A stretch of 22,085 bases of DNA from an uncultured Clostridia bacterium (GTDB lineage Bacteria; Bacillota; Clostridia; RGIG6154), in assembly GCA_934446135.1 (NCBI GenBank), contig CAKSDT010000020.1, positions 1-22,085 of the forward strand, given 5' to 3'. The notes below the pieces were generated by a model. The model ran no database searches and had not been told where the DNA came from. It saw only the letters and a list, made by a program, of their open reading frames with translations. The number at the start of each line of letters is the position of its first letter. Position 1 is the first letter of the stretch. The position numbers and the translations under genes are program-made. This document shows, one piece after another, positions 8,378-16,215 of the stretch.

Positions 8378-9381
8378 TGAATGTTTTACTGACATCTGTG
8401 GGTAGAAGGGCATATATGGTGAAATATTTCAAAGATGTTTTGGGAGAGAAAGGAAAAGTTTTAGCTTCGAATTCCGATGACAAAACGGTTGCTTTTCATT
8501 ACGCAGACAAAAGTGTGATTTCACCGCTTATTTATGATGAGAACTATATACCGTTTCTTTTGAAGTTTTGCAAGGAGAACAGAGTGGATGCTTTAATTTC
8601 ACTTTTCGATATTGATCTTTTAGTGCTTGCAAAGAACAAAGATAAATTTCTTGATGTTGGTACAAAAGTTATAGTTTCTGATCCTGATTTTATTTCGATA
8701 TGTAATGATAAGTGGAAAACATATAAGTTTTTGAAAGAAAATGGCTTTAATACACCTAAGACATATCTTACACTTAAAGATACGATTGTTGCCTTGGATA
8801 GAGGAGAACTTAAGTATCCTGTTGTTGTAAAACCACGTTTTGGGTGCGGTTCTATTGCTCTTTCTGTTGCTGAGGATGAAATGGCACTGCTTTACTATTT
8901 TAGAAGAAATACAAGAACCATTGAAAAAACATATTTGAAATATGAGTCTGATTATGAAGAAGAAAAAATAATATATCAGCAGTGCTTACCCGGACAAGAA
9001 TACGGGGCTGATGTGATTAATGATCTGAATGGTAATTTCCGAACTGTCAATATCAGAAAGAAAATAGCAATGCGTGCCGGTGAAACTGATATTGCTGAAC
9101 TTGTTTATGAACCGGTTATTTATAATGAACTTTCAAAACTGGGGAAAATAACAGGACACATAGCAAATATGGATACAGATGTATTTATGGTCAATGGTGT
9201 TCCGTATATTCTCGAGATGAATGCAAGATTTGGCGGAGGATATCCTTTCAGTCATAACGGGGGATGTAATCTTCCGAAAGCAATAACAATGTGGGTAAGC
9301 GGGAAAGAAGTCCCTGATAATCTACTTGAGTCCAAATCGGGAATTGTCGCTTATAAGGAACTTGGCATAACGGTAAAATAG
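8377..9381 (+). CDS. ATP-grasp ligase, carbamoyl-phosphate-synthase-like
   Basis: A predicted ATP-dependent ligase of 334 residues joining a carboxylate to an amine or similar nucleophile through an acyl phosphate. The N-terminal domain opens with LLTSVGRRAYMVKYF, a signature of ATP-grasp proteins found in polysaccharide clusters. The ATP-grasp core has K152 in YPVVVKPRFGCGS, a glycine-rich loop, and the metal-binding end YILEMNARFGGGYPFS near 277-292 with E280 and N282. Translation is coupled to the GNAT gene: ATG 8377-8379 overlaps its TAA, with AAGGAGG at 8363-8369. It is the last gene of the operon. A role in attaching an amino acid or other acid to an amino sugar or glycan is attractive from context but unproven. 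Confidence 0.8.
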   Translation: MNVLLTSVGRRAYMVKYFKDVLGEKGKVLASNSDDKTVAFHYADKSVISPLIYDENYIPFLLKFCKENRVDALISLFDIDLLVLAKNKDKFLDVGTKVIVSDPDFISICNDKWKTYKFLKENGFNTPKTYLTLKDTIVALDRGELKYPVVVKPRFGCGSIALSVAEDEMALLYYFRRNTRTIEKTYLKYESDYEEEKIIYQQCLPGQEYGADVINDLNGNFRTVNIRKKIAMRAGETDIAELVYEPVIYNELSKLGKITGHIANMDTDVFMVNGVPYILEMNARFGGGYPFSHNGGCNLPKAITMWVSGKEVPDNLLESKSGIVAYKELGITVK

Positions 9382-9424
9382 TTCAACAATGTTGTTTTTT
9401 CTGGTTGTTTCAGAGCAAAAAACG

Positions 9425-9466
9425 AAAATCCTGCAAACCGACGATTTCCGGTTTGCAGGATTTTTT
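9425..9466. terminator. Strong bidirectional rho-independent terminator
   Basis: A perfect 16-base-pair stem has arms at 9425-9440 (AAAATCCTGCAAACCG) and 9449-9464, with an eight-base loop. A T-rich run follows on the plus strand (TTTTTTGTTT from 9461), and the minus strand reads TTTTCGTTTTTT beyond its arm. It sits between the convergent ATP-grasp and potCD genes and can end transcription from both sides. The remainder of the 107-base gap shows nothing else. Confidence 0.93.
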
Positions 9467-9488
9467 GTTTATTATTTTTTGTTTATGA

Positions 9489-11324
9489 TCAGTCTGCCTT
9501 GACTTTAACCCAAAGGTCAGCACAGTATTTTTTGATTTCAGTAGGCTGATATAGAAAAACCTCATTTTTATCATTCGTTTCAGGAACATACGCACTTATT
9601 CCCTCGTATTCGTTGTCCCGCACATACTCAAATGCTTTTTTTACACCTGATGTATAGCCGACTTCAACTGAATTTCTTGTTGCGTTGTCTACATCAAGCA
9701 TAAAATTAATAAATTTATGTGCAAGTTCAGGATTATTTGAAGTTTTTGGGATTACCATTGAAGCATACCAAATGTTTGTGCCTTGTTTTGGAGTATAGTA
9801 TTCAAGTTCCGGATTTTCCGACATTATGTATGCTGCATCGCCCGAGTACACTATAGCCATAGATTTATTTCCGGAAATCATACTGTCTATTACATCATCA
9901 CCGGCATAGATGGGGGAAACTAATTTACGCTGTTGTACAAGCCACTCATATGCTGCATCAAGTTCATTTGTGTTTTCTGTATTCATAGAATATCCAAGTG
10001 CTTTGAGGGCTACCATAAATGAATCTCTCTCAGAATCATACATATAGATGTCATTTTTATACTTTGGGTTTCTTAAAATTTCCCAACCGGCTGATAGATC
10101 ACTGGGGTCAATAACACTCTTGTTGTAAAGGATCCCTACCGAACCCCAGAAGTATGACGCTGAGTATTTATTTTCAGGGTCAAATTCACGCCCCTGAACC
10201 GAATCTAAAAGATTTTTTCTGTTAGGTATTTTTGACCAGTCTAATTCCCTTAAATAATCTTCTTTTATAAGTCTGTCAACCATATAGTCAGACGGGACTA
10301 AAACATCATATAATTCGCCGCTTAATATTTTGGTATACAGTGATTCGTTGGAATCAAAGGTTTCATAAATTACCTGGCAATTGTTCTCCTTTTCAAATTC
10401 CTGAATAAGGTCTTTACAGATATATTCTCCGGCATTATAAACTTTAAGAACATTTTTTTCCCTTCTAAGACTCACGAATGCAGAAACCGCAACCGCAACA
10501 GTCAGCAGTATAACTCCGATTTTATTTACATATTTGTTTATGGTTTTAAGGTTTTTGGTTAAAACCGGAATAAGGTTTGACACTATTAAAAGTATAAATA
10601 TGACAAGTATAACTATGGTTGAAAGAGCGTTTATTGATGGGTTTGTACGCTTTGTCATATTATATACTATTATAGAAATGTTCATTACACCGTTTCCTGA
10701 AACAAAGTATGATATTACAAAATCATCAAAAGACATTGTAATAGCAAGAAGTACTCCGGCAAAAATTCCCGGTTTTATCATGGGAATGATTACCTTTGTA
10801 AGTGCTTCAAACGGTGTAGCACCTAAGTCCATAGCAGCGTTTGCGATATTTGGGTCAAGTTTTCTTACTTTCGGATATACACTGGTTATAACATAAGGCG
10901 TTGAAAAGGCAATATGTGCAAGGAGCATAGTTATGTACCCCTTTTCAATCTTAAATGATGAAAAAAGAAGCATAAGACCGATTGCCGTAACAATGTCGGG
11001 ATTTGTTATAGGAATATCGTTAATTGTAAGAAGGGTTTCTTTTAAAATCTTTCTGTTTTTTGAAAGACCTATCGCAGTGAGTGTTCCGAGTACTGTTGAA
11101 ACTGCAGTTGAAATTACGGCTATACTTAACGAAACGAAGACTGCCGACATAATTTCATTATTATTAATTAAGTTTGCATACCATTTAAATGAAAAACCGG
11201 TAAAATGCGTAAGTGATTTTGACGAATTGAATGAAAACAGCATTAAAACCAGAATAGGGACATAAAAGAATGCAAAGCATAAAACAACATATAAAGTAGA
11301 AAACAATTTATTGCTTTTTTTCAT
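9489..11324 (-). CDS. potCD: Fused PotC permease and PotD substrate-binding protein of a polyamine ABC importer
   Basis: One 611-residue chain holds two subunits that are separate in E. coli. Residues 1-260 are a PotC-type permease with six membrane segments and the EAA loop NAAMDLGATPFEALTKVIIP at 162-181 that docks the ATPase. A seventh hydrophobic segment at about 268-285 should carry the chain outward. Residues 292-611 are a PotD-like periplasmic-type binding domain (VLKVYNAGEYI, VIYETFDSNESLYTKI, VPSDYMVD, YFWGSVGILYN, WYASMVIP). There is no lipobox cysteine, so the binding domain is tethered by the permease. GGAGGT lies six to nine bases before the start codon, and the gene begins ten bases after potB. 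Ala298 stands where PotD proteins usually have tryptophan (YNW), and Ala521 where an aspartate usually follows the conserved aromatic pair. Spermidine or putrescine is the default substrate; related amines are possible. Confidence 0.93.
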   Translation of the reverse strand: MKKSNKLFSTLYVVLCFAFFYVPILVLMLFSFNSSKSLTHFTGFSFKWYANLINNNEIMSAVFVSLSIAVISTAVSTVLGTLTAIGLSKNRKILKETLLTINDIPITNPDIVTAIGLMLLFSSFKIEKGYITMLLAHIAFSTPYVITSVYPKVRKLDPNIANAAMDLGATPFEALTKVIIPMIKPGIFAGVLLAITMSFDDFVISYFVSGNGVMNISIIVYNMTKRTNPSINALSTIVILVIFILLIVSNLIPVLTKNLKTINKYVNKIGVILLTVAVAVSAFVSLRREKNVLKVYNAGEYICKDLIQEFEKENNCQVIYETFDSNESLYTKILSGELYDVLVPSDYMVDRLIKEDYLRELDWSKIPNRKNLLDSVQGREFDPENKYSASYFWGSVGILYNKSVIDPSDLSAGWEILRNPKYKNDIYMYDSERDSFMVALKALGYSMNTENTNELDAAYEWLVQQRKLVSPIYAGDDVIDSMISGNKSMAIVYSGDAAYIMSENPELEYYTPKQGTNIWYASMVIPKTSNNPELAHKFINFMLDVDNATRNSVEVGYTSGVKKAFEYVRDNEYEGISAYVPETNDKNEVFLYQPTEIKKYCADLWVKVKAD

Positions 11325-11334
11325 TTTTACCTCC

Positions 11335-12153
11335 TTATTCTTCCGATTGGTCTATTTTTCTCATAAAATGAATAGCAAGCAGTATTATAAGTGCAAGAAT
11401 CATAGAAATTGCACTTCCAAAATTCCAGTTACCTACAGAAATAAACTGATTTTCTATGAGATTACCTATTAACAAGTATTGTCCGCCGCCTAAGATTTTC
11501 GGTATAACAAATGACGAAACCGAAAGGAGAAACACCATAATAACACCGTTAATCACACCGGGGATTGAATGTTTGAAAATTACTTTCCAGAAAACCTGAA
11601 ATTTATTTGCCCCTAAATCGTATGCTGCTTCTATCATAGATTTGTCCATTTTACTTACAACCGTGTGTATCGGTATAATCATAAACGGAAGAAAGTTGCA
11701 GACAAGACCTACTATGACGGCAAAATCTGTATACATAAGATTAAGCGAACCAAATCCGAACCTTTCCAGAAAACTGTTTATAAGGCCGTTTTCGGATAAA
11801 ATACTGGTCCATGCGTAGGTTCTTAAAAGCATATTAATCCACATAGGAATAGTTACAAACAAAATTAACACACTTTGGACCTTATCTGAAAATTTTGTGA
11901 TTGAATATGCGAATGTATAACCTAATACAAGGCATATTGCAGATGTAACAAGGCCTAATTCAAAAGATTTCAAAAACACTGACAGGTAAATCGGATCGCC
12001 GATTTTTGCAAAATTATCGAGTGTGAACTGAATGTTTGATACGGGGTTTCCTGTTTTGGTAAATGCGTAAATAAATATCATTACCAGGGGTACGACTACA
12101 AATAAAACTGCCCATATCAAATAAGGTTTGACAAGATTTTTAAAGTATCTCAT
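11335..12153 (-). CDS. potB: Polyamine ABC transporter permease PotB
   Basis: A membrane permease of 272 residues with about six transmembrane helices, pairing with the PotC half of the fused downstream protein to form the translocation pore. The EAA loop contacting the ATPase is at 175-199 (EAAYDLGANKFQVFWKVIFK). The segment MWINMLLRTYAWTSIL near 104-119 is typical of PotB. It begins one base after the potA TGA stop (12155-12157) and ends ten bases before the fused gene, so potA, potB and potCD form one transcription unit. Confidence 0.94.
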   Translation of the reverse strand: MRYFKNLVKPYLIWAVLFVVVPLVMIFIYAFTKTGNPVSNIQFTLDNFAKIGDPIYLSVFLKSFELGLVTSAICLVLGYTFAYSITKFSDKVQSVLILFVTIPMWINMLLRTYAWTSILSENGLINSFLERFGFGSLNLMYTDFAVIVGLVCNFLPFMIIPIHTVVSKMDKSMIEAAYDLGANKFQVFWKVIFKHSIPGVINGVIMVFLLSVSSFVIPKILGGGQYLLIGNLIENQFISVGNWNFGSAISMILALIILLAIHFMRKIDQSEE

Positions 12154-12154
12154 A

Positions 12155-13201
12155 TCAATACTCCGTTTTATACATTACATGAATATCTTCCGGACCAAAT
12201 GTAAGACCTACATTTAATCCCACTTCGTGATATTCTGTTGTGTGTATTATGTAATCCCTGCAATCTGTCTCTACCGTGATTTCATAATGTACCCCTTTAA
12301 AAACGATAGATTTAACAGCACCTTTGATTTTTGAATTTTCAGGCAATGTGATGTCGATATCTTCAGGGCGGAGAACGACGTCAACTTCTTCATTTTCCTT
12401 GAAACCTCTGTCAACGCATTCAAATGAAAAACCGTCAAACGAAACAAGATAATCTTTATTCATAACAGCGTCAATTATATTTGACTCACCTATAAATTGT
12501 GCCGCAAATCTGCTTTCAGGTTCGTTGTAAATATCAATAGGTGTTCCTATTTGTTCAATCATACCATTATTTAAAATTACAACCGTGTCCGACATAGAAA
12601 GGGCTTCTTCCTGATCGTGTGTGACATAAATAAAAGTGATACCTACTTCTTTTTGAATTTTTTTGAGTTCTGTTTGCATTTCTTTTCTTAATTTTGCATC
12701 CAATGCACCTAAAGGCTCGTCAAGAAGAAGAACTTTTGGTTCGTTAACAAGTGCCCTTGCAATTGCAACGCGTTGTTGCTGTCCTCCTGAAAGGGCAGAA
12801 ACATCCCTCGGGCCAAAACCTTCTAAACCGACCATTTTAAGCATTCTTTCAACTTTTTGCTCAATTACATCTTTTGCTTCTTTTTTTATGACAAGACCAA
12901 AAGCAACATTATCAAAAACATTAAGGTGGGGGAAAAGAGCGTATTTTTGAAATACCGTGTTAAGTTCTCTTTTATTTGGAGGCAGATTAGTAATATCTAT
13001 ACCATCAAAAAAAACATTGCCTGCGGTGGGAGATTCAAACCCGCCGATGATCCTGAGCATAGTTGTTTTACCGCAACCGCTGGGACCAAGCAATGTAAAA
13101 AATTCATCTTCTTTAATTGAAAGTGTTACTCCTCTCAAAACTTCGTCAACACCGTCATAGGTTTTGCTTACATTTTCGAGTCGTATAATTTCCTTTTTCA
13201 T
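12155..13201 (-). CDS. potA: Polyamine ABC transporter ATP-binding protein PotA
   Basis: The cytoplasmic ATPase of the importer, 348 residues. Walker A is GPSGCGKTT at 39-47, the Q-loop is FQKYALFPH near 84-92, the ABC signature LSGGQQQR is at 137-144, Walker B KVLLLDEP at 156-163, and the H-loop histidine is H195 in VTHDQEEA. The C-terminal 110 residues (VVLRPEDIDI, KSIVFKGVHYEITVE) form the TOBE regulatory domain found in PotA and MalK-type ATPases. The ribosome site AAAGGGG lies upstream of the ATG, and a near-consensus promoter precedes it, so this is the first gene of the unit. The family includes iron and sulfate importers, but the PotD homology downstream favours polyamines. Confidence 0.95.
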   Translation of the reverse strand: MKKEIIRLENVSKTYDGVDEVLRGVTLSIKEDEFFTLLGPSGCGKTTMLRIIGGFESPTAGNVFFDGIDITNLPPNKRELNTVFQKYALFPHLNVFDNVAFGLVIKKEAKDVIEQKVERMLKMVGLEGFGPRDVSALSGGQQQRVAIARALVNEPKVLLLDEPLGALDAKLRKEMQTELKKIQKEVGITFIYVTHDQEEALSMSDTVVILNNGMIEQIGTPIDIYNEPESRFAAQFIGESNIIDAVMNKDYLVSFDGFSFECVDRGFKENEEVDVVLRPEDIDITLPENSKIKGAVKSIVFKGVHYEITVETDCRDYIIHTTEYHEVGLNVGLTFGPEDIHVMYKTEY

Positions 13202-13235
13202 TTATCAATCCCCTTTACTAAAAGATGTTAAAAAT

Positions 13236-13264
13236 AATATAATCTTTTTGACGAAAAATGTCAA
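13236..13264 (-). promoter_or_regulatory. Housekeeping promoter of potA-potB-potCD with an overlapping inverted repeat
   Basis: Read on the minus strand, TTGACA (13259-13264) and TATATT (13236-13241) are separated by exactly 17 bases. The predicted transcript starts near 13229, giving a leader of about 28 bases. A short inverted repeat, TTGAC and GTCAA with a seven-base centre (13248-13264), overlaps the -35 element and the first part of the spacer, a possible operator. The repeat arms are only five bases, so the operator idea is weak; the promoter itself is good. Confidence 0.75.
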
Positions 13265-13278
13265 TAGGTTTTGAAAAA

Positions 13279-14094
13279 TTATTGACTAATATTTTTAGTG
13301 CCGTCTTTTTCTGCTTCCGGATACTCAAGAAGATAAGTATTTATAAGTCCGCCCAATATAAGAATGAATGAGCAGATAAATAACCATGTCATAAGCATAA
13401 TTACACTTCCTAAAGTGCCGTATAGTCTGGAGTAATTTGCAATATCATTTACATAGTACGAAAAGAACCATGATGCTATAACTACACCGAGAGTTGAAAA
13501 AACAGCACCCGGAACTGCCTGAGAAAATCTGATTTTTTCAGGCGGGAGAAACATATAGAGCACTATAAGGTCAACTATAACCAGGGAAAAAGTAATTGAC
13601 ACCGGTATCAGACTTGCAAGTTTAGTAAATTTGAAATAATTTGACAGATACACCGTAAGTACATTTAAAACAAGTGTTGAAAAAAGTGTTGTTGATACTA
13701 AAATTGCAAAGACCATAGTAATAAGCATTGATATCAATTTATAGTACACAAAACTCTTATTATGCTTAACAGGATGATTCTGTCTCATTGAAAATTTTAA
13801 TGAACCAATGAACATTGAAGAGGACCAAAGAGCAAGAATTACATACAATCCGAATGTAATGTTGCTGTTGTCAGCCTGAAGAGTGTTAAGGTTAAATAAA
13901 ATCAGATTGTAAACATTTTTCGGGAAAGCATATTGAATTGCATCCATAAGTGCATCGTTTGATATGGAAAACAAAACAGCAAAGTGAGTTACAAGATACA
14001 AAAACGGAAACAGTGACAGCAAAAAATAAAATGCACACTGTGCCGAATACGCAAAAATATTCGATTTCATTAAAAATTTTATGAACCCCTTCAT
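13279..14094 (-). CDS. YihY/BrkB family inner-membrane protein
   Basis: A multi-pass membrane protein of 271 residues with about six hydrophobic segments. Near the N-terminus SAQCAFYFLLSLFPFL matches the family's conserved opening, LWSSSMFIGSLKF lies mid-protein, and the C-terminal block VPGAVFSTLG, SYYVNDIANYSRLYGTLGSVI and WLFICSFILILGGLIN is diagnostic. The family was once misnamed ribonuclease BN; its molecular function is unsettled, with envelope or export roles proposed. The chosen ATG (14092-14094) is preceded by GGGTGAG. The frame stays open to 14346, but that extension would run antisense into the topoisomerase gene and lacks family similarity. It lies upstream of potA on the same strand with a 77-base gap that holds the potA promoter. 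Confidence 0.88.
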   Translation of the reverse strand: MKGFIKFLMKSNIFAYSAQCAFYFLLSLFPFLYLVTHFAVLFSISNDALMDAIQYAFPKNVYNLILFNLNTLQADNSNITFGLYVILALWSSSMFIGSLKFSMRQNHPVKHNKSFVYYKLISMLITMVFAILVSTTLFSTLVLNVLTVYLSNYFKFTKLASLIPVSITFSLVIVDLIVLYMFLPPEKIRFSQAVPGAVFSTLGVVIASWFFSYYVNDIANYSRLYGTLGSVIMLMTWLFICSFILILGGLINTYLLEYPEAEKDGTKNISQ

Positions 14095-14134
14095 ATACTC
14101 ACCCAACTTGACATTAAACACAAAATGTAGTATC

Positions 14135-14196
14135 ATTATAAATGTATAAATTTGCTCTATATGTACTATTTTAATATAATAACCAAATAATTGCAA
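14135..14196 (-). promoter_or_regulatory. Candidate promoters for the BrkB gene
   Basis: Two minus-strand options exist. TTGCAA (14191-14196) with TAAAAT (14168-14173), spacing 17, is one. A perfect TATAAT at 14135-14140 with no convincing -35 element is the other. Either would give a leader of about 35-65 bases before the ATG at 14094. Both overlap the divergent promoter of the topoisomerase operon. Confidence 0.35.
14152..14180 (+). promoter_or_regulatory. Candidate promoter of the topoisomerase operon
   Basis: TATAAT at 14175-14180 is a perfect -10 element. TTGCTC at 14152-14157 lies 17 bases upstream but matches only the first half of a -35 box. Transcription would start near 14187, about 43 bases before the likely TTG start. 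The 135-base region between the BrkB start and this gene otherwise shows only AT-rich DNA. Confidence 0.45.
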
Positions 14197-14229
14197 TATT
14201 ATTTTTAAAAAAAGTGGGGTTTGAATATT

Positions 14230-16203
14230 TTGGTTAAAAAAAATGATTATGGAAATGAAAGTATTACTTCTCTTAAGGGAGCAGACAGGGTAAGGAAAAG
14301 ACCGGCTGTTATTTTTGGTTCGGACGGAATAGACGGATGCGAACATTCAGTTTTTGAAATTCTGTCAAATTCAATAGATGAGGCAAGAGAAGGCCACGGT
14401 AAACTTATTACACTTGAACGGTTTGCGGATGGTTCTATAAAGGTGACAGATAAAGGAAGAGGCGTTCCGGTAGACTACAATGAAAAGGAGCAGAAATATA
14501 ACTGGGAACTTGTTTTCTGCGAACTTTATGCCGGAGGAAAATACGAAAATAATTCCGGTGAAAATTACGAATTTTCGTTAGGTCTTAACGGACTCGGTGC
14601 TTGTGCTACTCAGTATTCTTCAGAGTATATGGATGTTTTGGTTCACCGTGACGGATTTGAGTACTCGCTTCACTTTGAAAAAGGTGAAAATATAGGGGGA
14701 CTTAAAAAGGTTAAGTCTGATTACAAATCTACAGGTACGGAAATAACATGGAAGCCGGACAGAGTAGTTTTTAACGATATTAACATACCCGCTGAGTATT
14801 TTATAAATGTTATGAAAAAACAAGCTGTAGTGAACAGCGGACTTAAATTTAAGTTTATTGATAGAGTAAATAATGAGAATTATGAGTTTGTATATCCCGA
14901 AGGAATAGTTGACTATATCCGTGAAATTCAGGGCGATAAGAGTTTTAGTGACATTAAATATATCGAAACTGAAAGAAAAGGCAGAGATAGGGAGGACAAG
15001 CCGTTATACAAGGTAAAACTTTCCTGTGCATTTTGCTTTAACAATGAAGTTAATCTTATTGAATACTACCACAATTCAAGTTTTTTGGAACACGGCGGTT
15101 CTCCGGATAAGGCTGTAAGAAATGCTTTTGTTTATATAATCGACAAGTATATAAAACAGGAAAATAAATATAAAAATAATGAGAGCAAAATTATATTTAC
15201 TGATGTTGAAGATAGTTTGATTTTTGTTTCAAACAGTTTTTCAACAATCACAAGTTATGAAAATCAGACAAAAAAAGCAATTAATAATAAATTTATCCAA
15301 GATGCTATGACAGATTTTCTAAAAGAGCAACTTGAAATATTTTTTATTGAAAATAAGGCGGTTGCCGATAAGGTTGCCGACCAGGTTCTTGTTAATAAAC
15401 GCTCAAGAGAAAAGGCTGAAAAAGAAAAAGTATCATACAAGAAAAAATTAAGCGGCACAATTGATGTTACAAATAGAATTGAAAAATTTGCCGATTGCCG
15501 TACAAAAGATGTTTCGAGGCGTGAACTTTATATAGTGGAAGGCGATTCGGCTCTCGGATCGTGTAAGCAAGGAAGAGATTCAGAGTTTCAGGCTATAATT
15601 CCGGTAAGAGGAAAAATACTTAACTGCCTTAAGGCAGATTACAGCAAAATATTTGACAGTGAAATCATTACCGATTTGATAAAAGTGTTAGGATGCGGTG
15701 TTGAACTTAAAACCAAGCATACGAAGGATATGAATATGTTTAATATTGACAATCTTAGATGGGACAAGATTATAATCTGTACCGATGCGGATGTTGACGG
15801 ATTCCAGATAAGGACACTTATTCTTACTATGATTTATGCTTTAATGCCATCACTTATACAAGCTGGCAAAGTATTTATAGCAGAGTCGCCGCTCTTTGAG
15901 ATTAATTCGAAAAATGACACATACTTTGCGTACAATGAATCTGAGAAAACAGAAATATTAAAGAAACTTGAGGGTGTAAAATACACGCTACAGCGTTCAA
16001 AAGGTCTTGGTGAAAATGAACCGGATATGATGTGGAAAACCACTATGAATCCTGAGACGAGGCGGCTTATAAAGGTAGTTCCCGAGGATGAGGAAAGAAC
16101 TAAAATGATGTTTGAACTTCTTTTGGGTGACAACTTACAGGGAAGAAAAGATTTTATTGCTGATTTCGGTTCAAATTATCTTGAACTTGCAGATATATCA
16201 TAA
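14230..16203 (+). CDS. parE: Type IIA DNA topoisomerase subunit B, topoisomerase IV-like (ParE/GyrB paralogue)
   Basis: ATPase subunit of a type II topoisomerase, 657 residues. Numbering from TTG 14230, the GHKL ATPase shows the N-box EILSNSIDEA at 43-52 with N47, DKGRGVP at 74-80 and the ATP-lid segment LGLNGLGACATQ near 117-128. The TOPRIM domain has EGDSALG at 437-443 and DADVDG at 519-524, and SKGLGENE near 590-597 precedes MMWKTTMNPETRR. The usual EGDSAGG is altered to EGDSALG, as I recall for a divergent Firmicute paralogue, so a dedicated gyrB probably lies elsewhere. TTG 14230 is preferred over TTG 14221 because GTGGGG at 14214-14219 is one base from the latter and ten from the former. 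It is followed after 12 bases by subunit A. The parE label is functional, not a proof of decatenation activity. Confidence 0.88.
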   Translation: MVKKNDYGNESITSLKGADRVRKRPAVIFGSDGIDGCEHSVFEILSNSIDEAREGHGKLITLERFADGSIKVTDKGRGVPVDYNEKEQKYNWELVFCELYAGGKYENNSGENYEFSLGLNGLGACATQYSSEYMDVLVHRDGFEYSLHFEKGENIGGLKKVKSDYKSTGTEITWKPDRVVFNDINIPAEYFINVMKKQAVVNSGLKFKFIDRVNNENYEFVYPEGIVDYIREIQGDKSFSDIKYIETERKGRDREDKPLYKVKLSCAFCFNNEVNLIEYYHNSSFLEHGGSPDKAVRNAFVYIIDKYIKQENKYKNNESKIIFTDVEDSLIFVSNSFSTITSYENQTKKAINNKFIQDAMTDFLKEQLEIFFIENKAVADKVADQVLVNKRSREKAEKEKVSYKKKLSGTIDVTNRIEKFADCRTKDVSRRELYIVEGDSALGSCKQGRDSEFQAIIPVRGKILNCLKADYSKIFDSEIITDLIKVLGCGVELKTKHTKDMNMFNIDNLRWDKIIICTDADVDGFQIRTLILTMIYALMPSLIQAGKVFIAESPLFEINSKNDTYFAYNESEKTEILKKLEGVKYTLQRSKGLGENEPDMMWKTTMNPETRRLIKVVPEDEERTKMMFELLLGDNLQGRKDFIADFGSNYLELADIS

Positions 16204-16215
16204 GGGGATGAACAA

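Noticed and set aside
2534..9381. An antibiotic biosynthesis cluster
   Set aside because: The deoxysugar enzymes resemble those of glycosylated antibiotics, but a Wzx flippase and a glycan-type transferase are present and no polyketide, peptide or terpene synthase is seen, so surface glycan is the simpler reading.
14095..14346. An 84-residue N-terminal extension of the BrkB protein
   Set aside because: It would overlap the start of the topoisomerase gene and its promoter on the opposite strand and has no family similarity. The ATG at 14094 has a ribosome site and matches family length.
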